Assembly (NCBI RefSeq): GCF_000801335.2 | Contig: NZ_JSEH01000011.1 | Coordinates: forward strand, 113,851-177,850 | Reading direction: 5' to 3' | Origin: Desulfovibrio sp. TomC | Lineage (GTDB): Bacteria; Desulfobacterota; Desulfovibrionia; Desulfovibrionales; Desulfovibrionaceae | DNA: 64,000 nucleotides | Part shown: positions 53,901 to 63,983 of the stretch, piece after piece | Layout: the number at the start of each line of letters is the position of its first letter | Numbering within the stretch: position 1 is the stretch's first letter | Made by a program: the position numbers and the translations under genes | Notes under the pieces: generated by a model | Databases searched by the model: none | The model's input: the letters and a program-made list of their open reading frames with translations, nothing else | What the model was told of the DNA's origin: nothing

Positions 53901-53938
53901 GGGATTCCAAAGGGCTCAGCCCTTTGGCCGCCGGAGGC
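53901..53938 (+). repeat. type A palindromic repeat
   Basis: GGGATTCCAAAGGGCT, turn, AGCCCTTTGG, tail GCCGCCGGAGGC. It lies about 30 bases behind the flavodoxin stop. Confidence 0.82.
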
Positions 53939-53968
53939 ATGCTTTCTCTTCGTCGTTGCAGCATACCC

Positions 53969-54507
<539 letters not shown>

Positions 54508-54593
54508 TACCATTCACTGCCATTTCCGTCGCTTCCCCCGCTGCCCGGCCCGCAGTAGGGTTGCCGCAGCAACCCGCAGCCAAAGGAGGAACC

Positions 54594-55127
54594 ATGGCCC
54601 GCAATATCGAAATAAAAGCCCGCATTTTGAATGTAGCCGCCCTGGCATCGGCGGTGGCGGCTCTGGCGACGGCCGGCCCCACGGTGCTGACCCAGGACGA
54701 CACGTTTTTCCATTGCCCAAGCGGCCGCCTCAAGCTGCGCCAGCTCTCGCCCAGGGAGGGCCAGCTGATCTTCTACCAGCGCCCGGACACGGCCGGTCCC
54801 AAGACCTCGCGCTACGACATCAGCCCGACCGACGCGCCGGCCGACCTGCGCCGCACCCTGGGGTTGGCCCTGGGGGAATGCGGCCGGGTGCGCAAAGCGC
54901 GCATCCTCTACCTGTGCGGCCGCACCCGGGTGCATCTGGACCGGGTGGCGGGACTGGGGGACTTTCTGGAACTGGAAGTGGTTCTGGGCGAGACGGAAGA
55001 CGAGGCTGTCGGGCTGGCCGAGGCGCACCAGCTCATGGCCGCCCTGGGCATCGGCCCGCAGGATCTGGTGACCGGGGCCTATGTCGATCTGCTGGCAGCG
55101 GCCGGCCAGGACGGCCGGCCGCTGTAA
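54594..55127 (+). CDS. CYTH-domain protein (class IV adenylate cyclase-like)
   Basis: 177 residues from the ATG at 54594 with AAAGGAGG upstream. The CYTH signature begins at once: NIEIKARI (the ExExK-type strand), then KLRQLSPREGQLIFYQRPD, RILYLCGRTRVHLDRVAGLG and FLELEVVLGE, lining the triphosphate tunnel. Members include class IV adenylate cyclases and inorganic triphosphatases; sequence alone does not decide. It diverges from flavodoxin with the Fur box between. Confidence 0.8.
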   Translation: MARNIEIKARILNVAALASAVAALATAGPTVLTQDDTFFHCPSGRLKLRQLSPREGQLIFYQRPDTAGPKTSRYDISPTDAPADLRRTLGLALGECGRVRKARILYLCGRTRVHLDRVAGLGDFLELEVVLGETEDEAVGLAEAHQLMAALGIGPQDLVTGAYVDLLAAAGQDGRPL

Positions 55128-55148
55128 ACGGCGTTTGGGACGGGGACG

Positions 55149-56960
55149 TCAGGCCAGTTTGGCCGAGAGTTCGCCCCAGCGCATGTACAGGCGCTCCACT
55201 TCGGCTTCGGCGGCCTGGAACACCTCCAGACGCCGGGCCAATTCGTGGCCGTCGGTGGCGATGGCCGGATCTTCCAGGGCGAGCCTGGCGGCCTCGACTG
55301 CGGTTTCCGCCGCCAGGATGGTCGCTTCGATCGTGTCGTATTCCCGCTGTTCCTTGAAACTCAGCTTCTTTGAGGGCGCGTCCGTCTTGGGCTTGCCCTT
55401 GGCCTGGGCCTTGGCCTCCCGGGCCTCGGCCCGCTCCCGGGCCAGGAAATCCTCTTCCCACTGGGCGTAATCGGCATAGACCTCGGCCCCGCCGGCCCCG
55501 TCCAGGCCAAGGAGCACCGTGGACACCCGGTCAATCAGCGACCGGTCGTGGGTGATGAGCACCACCGCGCCCGGGAAGTCCACCAGACTTTCCTCCAGCA
55601 TCTCCAAGGTGGAGATGTCCAGGTCGTTGGTGGGTTCATCCAGAAGCAGCACATCGGCCTGGCGCAGCATGAGCCGGGCAATGAGCACCCGGGCCTGCTC
55701 GCCGCCGGACAAAAGGCCCACCGGCAGATCGAGCTGGTCCGGGCGCAGGGCGAACCGCTTGGCCCAGGTGACCACATGGACCGGCTGGCCCCGGTAGATG
55801 ACGCTGTCGGCATCCGGGGCAAAGGCGTTTCGCAGGGTCTGGTCCTTGTCGAGCTGTTCGCGCTTCTGGTCGAAGGTGACGATCGACAGGCTCGGTGCGC
55901 TGGTCACGCTGCCGGCGTCGGGACGTTCTTCCCCGGCCAGGACCCGCAGCAAGGTGGACTTGCCCGAGCCGTTGGGACCGACCAGTCCCAGGCGCACTCC
56001 GGGCGACAGCACAATGTCCAGGCCGGAAAAAAGCGTGCGGCCGTCATAGCCCCGGGACAGGTTCTCGGCCACGACGAGCCGTTTGGTCTGGCGGCCGGTG
56101 CCGGAAAAATCGATGGCCGCCTTGGCCGTGGCCCGGTTGCGCTCCCGGGTGGCGGCGAGATTTTGCATGAGCGTGCCGGCCGCGTCGATGCGGGCCTTGG
56201 CCTTGGTGCCCCGGGCCTTGGGACCGCGCCGCAGCCATTCGATCTCGCGCCGCGCCTTGTTGGCCAGGGTGCGCTCCAAGGCTCCCTGGGCGGTTAAAAA
56301 GGCCTCTCTGGCCTCCAGAAGCGCGCTGTAGGGACCATCCACGGCCAACACGCCCTCGGGATAGACCGGCGACAACTCCACCGTGCGGTTGGCCACGTTT
56401 TCCAGAAAAAACCGGTCGTGGCTGACCACCACAAAGGCAAACAGCGCCCCGGACAGGAAGCGTTCCAGCCAGAGAATCGACCGCAGGTCCAGATGGTTGG
56501 TCGGCTCGTCCAGGAGCAGGACATCGGGTTCGGCAACCAGAGCCCGGGCAATGGACAGGCGCTTTCGCCAGCCGCCGGAAAGCGACTCCACCGAAACCGT
56601 GGGATCGACAAAGCCCAGACGGCCAAGGACCACGGCCGCCCGGCCGCCGGCCTCGGCTTCGGCCGGGCCGAAGGTCTCGGCCACGGCCCGGGTGACAATC
56701 TCGGCCACGGTGTCCCCGGGTTCGAAGGCGTCCTGCTGGGACACATAAGCCAGCCGCGCCCCCTGGCGCAGGGTGCGCTCCCCGGCGTCGGACCCGATCA
56801 GCCCGGCCATGATTTTAAGGAGTGTGGACTTGCCCGACCCGTTTGGGCCAATAAGCCCGATGCGTTCCCGCTCGCCTACGGCCAGGGAAATGCCGGAAAA
56901 AAGCTGGCGGATGCCGAAAGACTTGGAAATGCCGCGAAGGTTGATAATGCAGACGCTCAT
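55149..56960 (-). CDS. uup: ABC-F family ATPase (Uup-like)
   Basis: 603 residues with two ABC domains and no membrane part. Each has Walker A (GPNGSGKSTLL), a signature (SLSGGWRKRLSIA; LLSGGEQARVLIA) and Walker B (LLLDEPTNHLD; LLLDEPTNDLD), joined by a linker helix (residues about 230-290) and closed by a C-terminal coiled coil (about 510-600). The C-terminal domain favours Uup over EttA. ABC-F proteins act on ribosomes; Uup also affects DNA structures. It converges with the CYTH gene. Confidence 0.88.
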   Translation of the reverse strand: MSVCIINLRGISKSFGIRQLFSGISLAVGERERIGLIGPNGSGKSTLLKIMAGLIGSDAGERTLRQGARLAYVSQQDAFEPGDTVAEIVTRAVAETFGPAEAEAGGRAAVVLGRLGFVDPTVSVESLSGGWRKRLSIARALVAEPDVLLLDEPTNHLDLRSILWLERFLSGALFAFVVVSHDRFFLENVANRTVELSPVYPEGVLAVDGPYSALLEAREAFLTAQGALERTLANKARREIEWLRRGPKARGTKAKARIDAAGTLMQNLAATRERNRATAKAAIDFSGTGRQTKRLVVAENLSRGYDGRTLFSGLDIVLSPGVRLGLVGPNGSGKSTLLRVLAGEERPDAGSVTSAPSLSIVTFDQKREQLDKDQTLRNAFAPDADSVIYRGQPVHVVTWAKRFALRPDQLDLPVGLLSGGEQARVLIARLMLRQADVLLLDEPTNDLDISTLEMLEESLVDFPGAVVLITHDRSLIDRVSTVLLGLDGAGGAEVYADYAQWEEDFLARERAEAREAKAQAKGKPKTDAPSKKLSFKEQREYDTIEATILAAETAVEAARLALEDPAIATDGHELARRLEVFQAAEAEVERLYMRWGELSAKLA

Positions 56961-56993
56961 GGCCGCCTTGAGTAGACAAAGCCGGCCAGGGCG

Positions 56994-59165
56994 TCAAATG
57001 CCGTCTTGCCCGGCGGGAGCGCTTCCGGCCCCTGCCAGCTCGAAACAAAAACGGCTTCCCTGGCCAAGCGCCGACTCCACCCAGATGCGACCATGATAAT
57101 TTTCCACGATATGCCGGGAAATAGCCAGGCCCAGGCCTGTGCCGCGCACATGGGGCGGTTCCTGCTCCGGGGAATCCAGCTGGTAAAATTTTTCAAAGAC
57201 CCGGGAACATTGCTCCGGCGGGATGCCCGGCCCGGTATCGGCCACACAGACCGTAAGGCCGCCCGTCGTGTTGCGCCGGGCCGACAGGGTCACCTGCCCC
57301 TGTTTGGTATATTTGGCCGCATTGCTCAGCAAATTGAGCACCACCTGGACAAAACGGTCGCCATCGACATGGACGTCGGGCAAGTCGTCGGAGAAATCCG
57401 TGGCAAAGCGGACCGGACCATGGCCCGAAAAAAGCCCCCGGCCCGAATCCGCGGCCCGGGCCAGCAAACCGGCCGCCGGTGTCGTGCGGTCATGCCACTC
57501 CACCTCTCCGGCCTCGATCTTGCCCATATCCAGGAAGTCGTTGACCAGCCGGGTCAGGCGTTGCCCCTCCTCCATGATAATGCCCAGGTTGCGCCGGATA
57601 CGCTGGCCTTTCCTGGCCAGGACCGGGTCTTCGACCGCTTCCGGGGTGCAGACGGCCAGAAAATCCTTATCGATGAGTCTGACAAAGCCCAGGATAGAGG
57701 TGAGCGGGGTGCGCAATTCGTGGGAGACCGTGGCGAAAAACGAGGATTTGAGCGTATCGAGTTCAGTCAGCCGGGTATTGGCCTGTTGCAGTTGGGCAGC
57801 CTTTTCCGCCAGCTCCCGGGTCCGCTCGGCCACAAGGCCTTCCAATTCCCGATTGAGCAGGGCCAGCCGGCTCTCGGCGTTTTTGCGTTTGGTGACGTCC
57901 TCAAAAGCGGCCACCACGCCGATGGCGTCGCCAGTCGAGGCCACAGACAGGGGAGCGGCGCTCACGGCCAGGATGCGCACCACTCCCGAGGCCTGGCGGT
58001 AGCGCAGCGTCTTGCCGAAACGGGGGGATTTCCGGCGCTGGGCCATGGCCACCGGCAACGCCTCGAAAGGCAGCGGCCGGCCGGAACGGCTCTCGAAACG
58101 CGCTTCCCAGCCGGGCTGTCCGGCGTCTTCGCCCAGGATTTCCAGCCCCCGGGCATTGATGTAGGTGAGAACGCCGGCGGCATCGAAGGTGGCGATGCCG
58201 ACCGGGCTGGTGCCGGTGACGGCCCGATAGCGGGCTTCGGACAAGCGCAGGCGGACCACCATTTTTTGCAGGGAGTAGAGAGCCAGGGCCACCAAGGCCA
58301 GAACCCCGAGCGAAACCAGGCCGTTGACCGCCGCCAGCCGGGCGGCCGGAGCCATGGTTTCGCTGGCGTCGGCGGTGACGACCACGTCCCAGCCGCATTC
58401 CGGCAGATGCGCGGCCAGGGCCAGACGTTCCCGGTGCGGTCCCTGGTAGCGGACAAACGATCCGGCGGCGGTGGCGTCCAGGGCCGCAGCCAAAGGCAAC
58501 CCGGCCACCAGGACCTTGGGGGAAAGGGTTCGGGATCGGGCCAGCAGCACATCCTGGAAAACAATGGCGGCCCCGTCCTCCTTGCCCATTCGTGATTCTT
58601 CCAGAAGCCTGGCCCCGAACTCGCCGACTTCCAGCCCCAGGGCCAGCGCCCCAAGCACGCTGCCCTGATCGTCCACAACCGGGGCAGCCACCACCAACGT
58701 GGGCCGTTGGCTGATCTGGCCGAGCAGGAGGGTTTCCGTGGCCAACTCGCCGGCCAGGGCCTGCCGGAGATACTGCCGGTTGGACAGATCGATCCCGACA
58801 AGCTCCGGACGCGAGGCCGCCGCAACAATGCCGTCGGCACGAATCAGCAGCAGCTCCTCAAAAGAAGGATGGCTCAGACGACGGGCCATCCGCTCGCCAG
58901 AGGCGTTTCTGGCCGACTGGCCCAGATAGCCCGGCCCCAGCGCCAGTCGAAAAATCTTTTCATGACTCCAGAGCCGCACGTCGTGACGCAGTTCCGAGAG
59001 CCGGCTGCCGAGTTCCCGGACCTGGACGGCCAAGGTCTGGCGCATCTGCTCGACGACAAGGTTTTCGACAGACTGGCGGGTATAAAAAAAGGACAGGGCC
59101 ACGGTCAAAGCCAGACCCGCAAAAACGAGACACAGGATCGGAACCAGCCGGACGGTCCCTTTCAT
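56994..59165 (-). CDS. membrane sensor histidine kinase with periplasmic Cache-like and PAS domains
   Basis: 723 residues. Membrane helix 1 (about 7-27) and helix 2 (about 280-298) enclose a periplasmic domain of the Cache type (IRADGIVAAASRPELVGIDL, GQISQRPTLVVAAPVVDDQG). A PAS domain follows (about 308-425), then a coiled coil, HisKA with H482 (FFATVSHELRTPLTS) and an ATPase domain (NLLSNAAKYTKQG, DTGPGIPPEQCS, GTGLGLAISRHIV). No receiver is attached. The start overlaps the stop of the upstream binding-protein gene (ATGA), so the two are a unit. No response regulator lies nearby. Confidence 0.87.
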   Translation of the reverse strand: MKGTVRLVPILCLVFAGLALTVALSFFYTRQSVENLVVEQMRQTLAVQVRELGSRLSELRHDVRLWSHEKIFRLALGPGYLGQSARNASGERMARRLSHPSFEELLLIRADGIVAAASRPELVGIDLSNRQYLRQALAGELATETLLLGQISQRPTLVVAAPVVDDQGSVLGALALGLEVGEFGARLLEESRMGKEDGAAIVFQDVLLARSRTLSPKVLVAGLPLAAALDATAAGSFVRYQGPHRERLALAAHLPECGWDVVVTADASETMAPAARLAAVNGLVSLGVLALVALALYSLQKMVVRLRLSEARYRAVTGTSPVGIATFDAAGVLTYINARGLEILGEDAGQPGWEARFESRSGRPLPFEALPVAMAQRRKSPRFGKTLRYRQASGVVRILAVSAAPLSVASTGDAIGVVAAFEDVTKRKNAESRLALLNRELEGLVAERTRELAEKAAQLQQANTRLTELDTLKSSFFATVSHELRTPLTSILGFVRLIDKDFLAVCTPEAVEDPVLARKGQRIRRNLGIIMEEGQRLTRLVNDFLDMGKIEAGEVEWHDRTTPAAGLLARAADSGRGLFSGHGPVRFATDFSDDLPDVHVDGDRFVQVVLNLLSNAAKYTKQGQVTLSARRNTTGGLTVCVADTGPGIPPEQCSRVFEKFYQLDSPEQEPPHVRGTGLGLAISRHIVENYHGRIWVESALGQGSRFCFELAGAGSAPAGQDGI

Positions 59166-60199
59166 GGCAACACAATCCCGGCGGCTTCAATGATCTCAAA
59201 AGGGATGTCGATCCCCAGACGCGCAGCGGCGGCGAGGTTGAGCATCACGACGCCCTGGTCGTTTAGGCCCACCGGCAGGGTCCCGGCCGCAATTCCCTTG
59301 GCGGCAATTGCGGCGGCCATGGTCCCGGCCAGATAGCCCTGCTCCTGCCCGGACTCCAGCACGCCAAACAGATGACCGTCCCGGATTGCCACACCGGCAA
59401 AACCCAGCAACGGCTTGCGGTTGTTTTCCCGTGTCCAGGCCATGAGCGCTTCGGGAGCAACCACGCCCTGGCCATCGTCCCGGCGGATGCTCTGGTAGAG
59501 GCCCAGGGCCAGGATATCGACCTCGTCCTGATAGCGTTTGATTTTGTCGCGCCACTCGCTTTCGGTGCGCACCACGTCCACGTGGCGCACCTCCAGGGCG
59601 AACGGCCCGTTTTGGGCCAGCTCCTCAGCCAGATCAGCCACGACGTAGCGGCCCGATTCCGAATCCTCGACGATCAGGGCCACGGTTTTGGCCGCCGGCA
59701 GGATGCGTTTGCCCAGGGCGAACGCATCCCGGTAATGCCATCGCTCCCGGATGCCCGAGACATTGGCCGCCGGGTAGCCATAGTTGGCAAGCGGGGCATT
59801 GACGCCGCAAAAGACGACCTGGGGACCTGGCTTGTCCTTGAGATAGGGCACAACGAGATAGTGCTGGGCGGGGTCATCCACGGCAATGACCACATCCGGG
59901 GCAAACTGCCGGATGCGTTCAACCATGTGCCCGGTCTGCCGGGCCAGGGACTCAGGATCGGGCTGGCGTTTGGCGTCGAGGTAGGCGAACTCCACCACCG
60001 GCGACAGCGGAGCCAGGGCTTCGAGCAGCCCCTGGTTGATGTGTTCACACCAGATATAGTCGGCGTCATAGCTCTGGGCCACGAACACCCGAAGCGGCGG
60101 CCCGGCCAAGGCGAGGTTTCCTCCTGGCCGACCGGTCGGCGCCAGGACCCACAGCACGACGGCAAGAGCCAGCAGCCCCGGCCTGGACCGCATATTCAT
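59162..60199 (-). CDS. periplasmic binding protein (ABC sub_bind type) coupled to the histidine kinase
   Basis: 345 residues from the ATG at 60199 with GGGGGA upstream; five residues earlier there is only a TTG. A signal peptide (GLLALAVVLWVLAPTGRPGG) leads to a two-lobed binding protein of the ABC_sub_bind family (LRVFVAQSYDADYIWCEHIN, VVFCGVNAPLANYGYPAANV, GVAIRDGHLFGVLESGQEQG). No permease or ATPase genes are present. Overlap with the kinase start suggests it delivers ligand information to that sensor. Confidence 0.8.
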   Translation of the reverse strand: MNMRSRPGLLALAVVLWVLAPTGRPGGNLALAGPPLRVFVAQSYDADYIWCEHINQGLLEALAPLSPVVEFAYLDAKRQPDPESLARQTGHMVERIRQFAPDVVIAVDDPAQHYLVVPYLKDKPGPQVVFCGVNAPLANYGYPAANVSGIRERWHYRDAFALGKRILPAAKTVALIVEDSESGRYVVADLAEELAQNGPFALEVRHVDVVRTESEWRDKIKRYQDEVDILALGLYQSIRRDDGQGVVAPEALMAWTRENNRKPLLGFAGVAIRDGHLFGVLESGQEQGYLAGTMAAAIAAKGIAAGTLPVGLNDQGVVMLNLAAAARLGIDIPFEIIEAAGIVLP

Positions 60200-60270
60200 G
60201 CGCTTGTCCCCCAACGGGCGATAAAAGCCAGGGAAGGGCCGGGTAAACCCCTCGTGCGGCCCAGCCGCTA

Positions 60271-61977
60271 CTACGTCCTGCCCACTGCCGAAGAGGGGGC
60301 GATCACGACCTGATTGCGTCCGCTTTCCTTGGCCCGGTACATGGCCTCGTCGGCCCGGGCCACCAGCATGGCCGGCCCGACATCGGCTTCATAGTCGGCC
60401 ACCCCGAAACTGGCGGTCAGGTAGCCGACACCGGGGAAATCGGTCTCCCGGATCTCCCGGCGCAAGGTTTCGGCCAGGTTCCTGGCCTCTTCCACGGCTG
60501 TTTCCGGACAAATCAGCAAAAATTCCTCGCCGCCCCACCGTCCCACGATATCCGTATCCCGCACGGCGGTCATCAGGATATCGCTGATGCGAACCAGCAC
60601 CACATCGCCGATCCCGTGGCCAAATGCGTCGTTGACGTCCTTGAAGTTGTCGATGTCGATCATGATCACGGTGAAGGCCGTGCCATACCGCTCGGCCCGC
60701 CGCCATTCTGCCGCCAGGGATTGGTCGAGTTTGCGGCGGTTGCACAGCCCGGTCAACCGGTCCGTGAGGGAAAGCACGGCCAATACGCGGTTTTTCTCAT
60801 CCAGTTCGTGATTTTTCTGGGCCAGTTCCCGGGTCCGTTGCCGCACCTTGTCTTCGAGATTGACCACAAGGTCGTGGATGCGCCTGTTCATGGCCCGCAG
60901 GGATTCGGCCAGTATGCCCAGTTCGTCGCCGCCGGACACGGCAATTGCCGCGTCAAGATTGCCGTCGCGGACGCTGCTGGCATACTGGGTCAGGGTCACG
61001 AGCTTACTGGTGATGGCGTTGTGGAGCATCCGTCCCACCAGGATGACGCTGCCAAAGCCAAGCAGGGCCGACACGAGGATGATGCCGCCGGCAATACGGC
61101 TGGCCCAAAGGATGCGTTGCTTGGCCCGGGCCACATCAGCCGCAGTAATCCGCTTGAATTCCTCGGAGATCGGGTCAACGGCCTTGGCCTGGAGAGCGAA
61201 ATCATTGGCATTGGCGCTCGTGGCGGCCACAGCGTCAAGGAGACGGGCAGCCAACCGGTCAAAGGCCTCAAAGAGCCGGGCGGCCTCAGCCTGCAGGGCC
61301 GGATCGCGGCCCGCCTCGGTGGCGACCAGACGCCGCAGGACGTCGATCTTGTTGCTGGCGGCCTGCATCACCGGCCGTTGCCGGGTGATTTGGTACTGGC
61401 GTACCAGAAGATCGGTCTCGCGCAGGGGATAGGCGGCCTGGGGCAGACGGTCCAGACACTTGGCCAGCCCGGCCAGCGCGGCGGCAAGCTGGGCATCAAG
61501 CCCGGTCTCCGGGTCGCCGATGAGGGTTACGAGCTCGTTTTCGCTCAGCAAGGTCTGGGAAAAGCGCTTGGCCGTGGAGGTAAAAAAATTCATGTCCACT
61601 TTGTGCCGGGCGATGGCGCTGCCCGGGGCCAGAGCGGCAATGGCCCGGCGTAAATCCTCGCTCAGTGCGATGACCCTGGCGGCCACGGCCAGGGCCGGTT
61701 GATTGTAACGTTCCTGGGCCTGGGCAAAGCCGATCACCGGCGCATGCAGCACAAAATCCCGATACAGGCGTCTGGCTTTCTCCAACTGGCCTTCCAACTC
61801 CAGCACCCGGCCACGGATGTCCATGTTGGCCACAATGTCGGTTTCAGCGCCGCGCACCACCGCCAGTCCGACGAAACCGGCCACGCTGGCCATGGCAAAA
61901 AAAAGAAAAAGTACGGCAAAGGACAGCCACAGCTTGGCGGTTATGCTGCAATTGTCCCAAAAAGACCAACGCTGCAT
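60271..61977 (-). CDS. membrane diguanylate cyclase with HAMP
   Basis: 568 residues from the ATG at 61977 with AAGGACC upstream; a longer frame is spurious. Membrane helix 1 (about 14-40), a helical periplasmic sensor domain (about 45-285), helix 2 (about 294-315), HAMP, a coiled coil and a GGDEF domain (about 405-565). The active site is GGEEF at 482-486, and the product-inhibition site RDTD (473-476) lies five residues before it, so it should make and be checked by c-di-GMP. It starts 10 bases behind the binding-protein gene. Confidence 0.9.
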   Translation of the reverse strand: MQRWSFWDNCSITAKLWLSFAVLFLFFAMASVAGFVGLAVVRGAETDIVANMDIRGRVLELEGQLEKARRLYRDFVLHAPVIGFAQAQERYNQPALAVAARVIALSEDLRRAIAALAPGSAIARHKVDMNFFTSTAKRFSQTLLSENELVTLIGDPETGLDAQLAAALAGLAKCLDRLPQAAYPLRETDLLVRQYQITRQRPVMQAASNKIDVLRRLVATEAGRDPALQAEAARLFEAFDRLAARLLDAVAATSANANDFALQAKAVDPISEEFKRITAADVARAKQRILWASRIAGGIILVSALLGFGSVILVGRMLHNAITSKLVTLTQYASSVRDGNLDAAIAVSGGDELGILAESLRAMNRRIHDLVVNLEDKVRQRTRELAQKNHELDEKNRVLAVLSLTDRLTGLCNRRKLDQSLAAEWRRAERYGTAFTVIMIDIDNFKDVNDAFGHGIGDVVLVRISDILMTAVRDTDIVGRWGGEEFLLICPETAVEEARNLAETLRREIRETDFPGVGYLTASFGVADYEADVGPAMLVARADEAMYRAKESGRNQVVIAPSSAVGRT

Positions 61978-61987
61978 GGCTTGGTCC

Positions 61988-63247
61988 TTACCGGGGCGCA
62001 TAGGTATAGACGACATTGGCGGTAAGCCCGGCCACACCCTTGGCCGGGTCATCCATGCGAAGAACATTGAACCGTGGTTCGGCACAATCGCCAAAAGCGT
62101 CGCACTGCAACGCGCCGCCAACCCCCGGATACTTGGCCGTCGCAGCCAGGGCCTCGCGAAGCGCCTGCCGGCCGATGACAAGCTGACCATTTTTCCGCTG
62201 TACTGCGGCCCGCTCCAAAGCGGCAAAAAGGATACCGGCAGCGTCATAGGCGCTGGTATAATAGTCTGTTGGCGGCTCCATGTGATACTTCTCGCGATAC
62301 CGCGCACGAAGGATATCCAAGGCCGGACCAGTCGGCGGCGTCGGCCCGACAAAATACATTCCCTTGGACGCATCCCCCACGGCCTCGATAAAGGTGTTCT
62401 CAATAAGCGAACCGTCGCTCATGAGCGTCACCCCGGCCATTTCCGGCATGGACCGCGCCGCCAGCAACACATAGTTGCCTTCGGGCTGAAACAGCGGGAA
62501 GAAAAGCAATTCCGCCTTGGACGCAGCCACGGCCTCCAGGACAGGACGCATGTCGGCATCGCCTTTGTCCACGGCCGCGAACAAGACCGTGCGTCCGCCC
62601 AGACGCTCAAATTCCGTGCGAAATCCTTCGGCCAGACCCCGGGTGTAGATGTCGCCGTCGTGAATCATGGCCGCGCCGCGAACCCCAAGCACCTCATAGG
62701 CAAAACGGGCGGCAGCCGGGCCGGAATGTTCTTCGTTGGAGGCGGTGCGAAAATACCCCGGCTGCCATTTGGGCGCGCGCTGGCCGCCGATGGAGGTGAG
62801 GAACGGCGCACTGTTGTTGCCTGAGATCATGGACAAGCCGGCCTCGGTCATAACCTGGGCTGCGGCTGCGGCATCGCCGGAGCAGGTCGTGCCGAAAATA
62901 GCCGCCACGGCCGGGTCGGAAACAATGCGCAGGGCGGCGTTGGCCCCGCCTTCAGGCCGACAGCCGGTATCCTCGATGACCAGTTCGACCGAATGGCCGA
63001 GCACCTTGCCGCCGTGATCGTCCAGGGCCAGCTCCAGACCCCGCAACTGCTCAAGTCCCAGAGGCGCCACCTTCCCGGTCAGGGCCTGGATCACGCCCAG
63101 CCGCAGCGCACCGCCGGCCGGTATCTCGACGCAACCCAGCACATCGGTGCAGTTCTGGGGTTTGCCGTTGGACACCATTGACCACCCGGCAGCGACCGCC
63201 AAAAGCAGGCCCACGATCCCCCCGGCCCAGAGCAAACGTCGTCCCAT
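61988..63247 (-). CDS. branched-chain-amino-acid-type periplasmic binding protein coupled to the diguanylate cyclase
   Basis: 419 residues from the ATG at 63247 with GGGGGA upstream. An N-terminal hydrophobic anchor or signal (LLWAGGIVGLLLAVAAGWSM) is followed by a Peripla_BP_6 two-lobed domain (LRLGVIQALTGKVAPLGLEQ, IFGTTCSGDAAAAAQVMTEA, GMYFVGPTPPTGPALDILRA). There are no permease genes. Its closeness to the diguanylate cyclase suggests a ligand-sensing partner, as in other binding-protein/sensor pairs. Confidence 0.82.
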   Translation of the reverse strand: MGRRLLWAGGIVGLLLAVAAGWSMVSNGKPQNCTDVLGCVEIPAGGALRLGVIQALTGKVAPLGLEQLRGLELALDDHGGKVLGHSVELVIEDTGCRPEGGANAALRIVSDPAVAAIFGTTCSGDAAAAAQVMTEAGLSMISGNNSAPFLTSIGGQRAPKWQPGYFRTASNEEHSGPAAARFAYEVLGVRGAAMIHDGDIYTRGLAEGFRTEFERLGGRTVLFAAVDKGDADMRPVLEAVAASKAELLFFPLFQPEGNYVLLAARSMPEMAGVTLMSDGSLIENTFIEAVGDASKGMYFVGPTPPTGPALDILRARYREKYHMEPPTDYYTSAYDAAGILFAALERAAVQRKNGQLVIGRQALREALAATAKYPGVGGALQCDAFGDCAEPRFNVLRMDDPAKGVAGLTANVVYTYAPR

Positions 63248-63510
63248 GCATCCCCCGTAAGCATACCGTTGCGAAGCGGACATTCGCCCCAACCCCATGC
63301 ATCGACCGCTTCAGCGCAATTCCCGTCAAGCAGGCCTTCAGCCCCAATCGGCCCGAGGATCTCCTTTTGATACTTCCCAGGGCAATGTAATGGATTTCGG
63401 CCAAAGGAACCACCCCTTGCCGTCCAATGGGAAAACACCACCCCCAAAGACCGCCCGAAGAACCAGACGCACAGTCTTCATGCCCCGGCAACGCCTTCGA
63501 AGCCCCCCTG

Positions 63511-63792
63511 TCAGGCACGTTCCAGAGCGGCATCGCTGCACTGTCGCAGGATAAGCCGGGGAGAATCCCAGTGCGGGCCGACAAGCGGTGAAAGGGACCG
63601 GACAACTCTGCCGACACTGTCAATCTTCCCGATGAGCTCACTGGAATCAAGCCTTTTCGCTGTATACCGGGTGTCGAGGCCCAAAACACCGAATGCCTTC
63701 TCAAGAATCTGTGTGCTCCCTGACGGCATTTTGGAACTTGTCCAAGACGTATGGACCAAGAAGCGCCTTGTCAGTGACGACGCCGGGCTCAA
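63511..63792 (-). CDS. doubtful small ORF or gene remnant
   Basis: 93 residues starting at a TTG that overlaps the stop of the next ORF (TTGA). The sequence (ILEKAFGVLGLDTRYTAKRL, GHRVVRSLSPLVG-like) looks protein-like but matches nothing I know, and there is no ribosome site. It and the ORF upstream may be one gene broken by a frameshift. Confidence 0.3.
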   Translation of the reverse strand: MSPASSLTRRFLVHTSWTSSKMPSGSTQILEKAFGVLGLDTRYTAKRLDSSELIGKIDSVGRVVRSLSPLVGPHWDSPRLILRQCSDAALERA

Positions 63793-63983
63793 TTGATCAA
63801 ATCAAAACTGCTGCATAATTTACTAATGTCGATGGCGTGTTCATTTTTTTCCGAAAGGTGATTTTCAATCTCCAATACCTGGCTAAAAACTACGTTTTGA
63901 ACCTGAAAAAGCTCGCCTTGGTCACACCTTGCAAAATTTACGATCGTCTCGGAAGCGACTTTCTTTGCCGTTCCTGGATACAT
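63789..63983 (-). CDS. small ORF possibly continuing beyond the window
   Basis: 64 residues from an ATG at 63983; the frame is also open upstream to the window edge, so the real start may lie outside. The protein is acidic and amphipathic (VVFSQVLEIENHLSEKNEHA). The region is much richer in A and T than the rest, which suggests recent acquisition. No family recognised. Confidence 0.35.
   Translation of the reverse strand: MYPGTAKKVASETIVNFARCDQGELFQVQNVVFSQVLEIENHLSEKNEHAIDISKLCSSFDLIN

Noticed and set aside
63853..63870. Fur-like half site GATTTTCAAT
   Set aside because: Only one half matches, and it falls within the 64-residue reading frame rather than before a gene.
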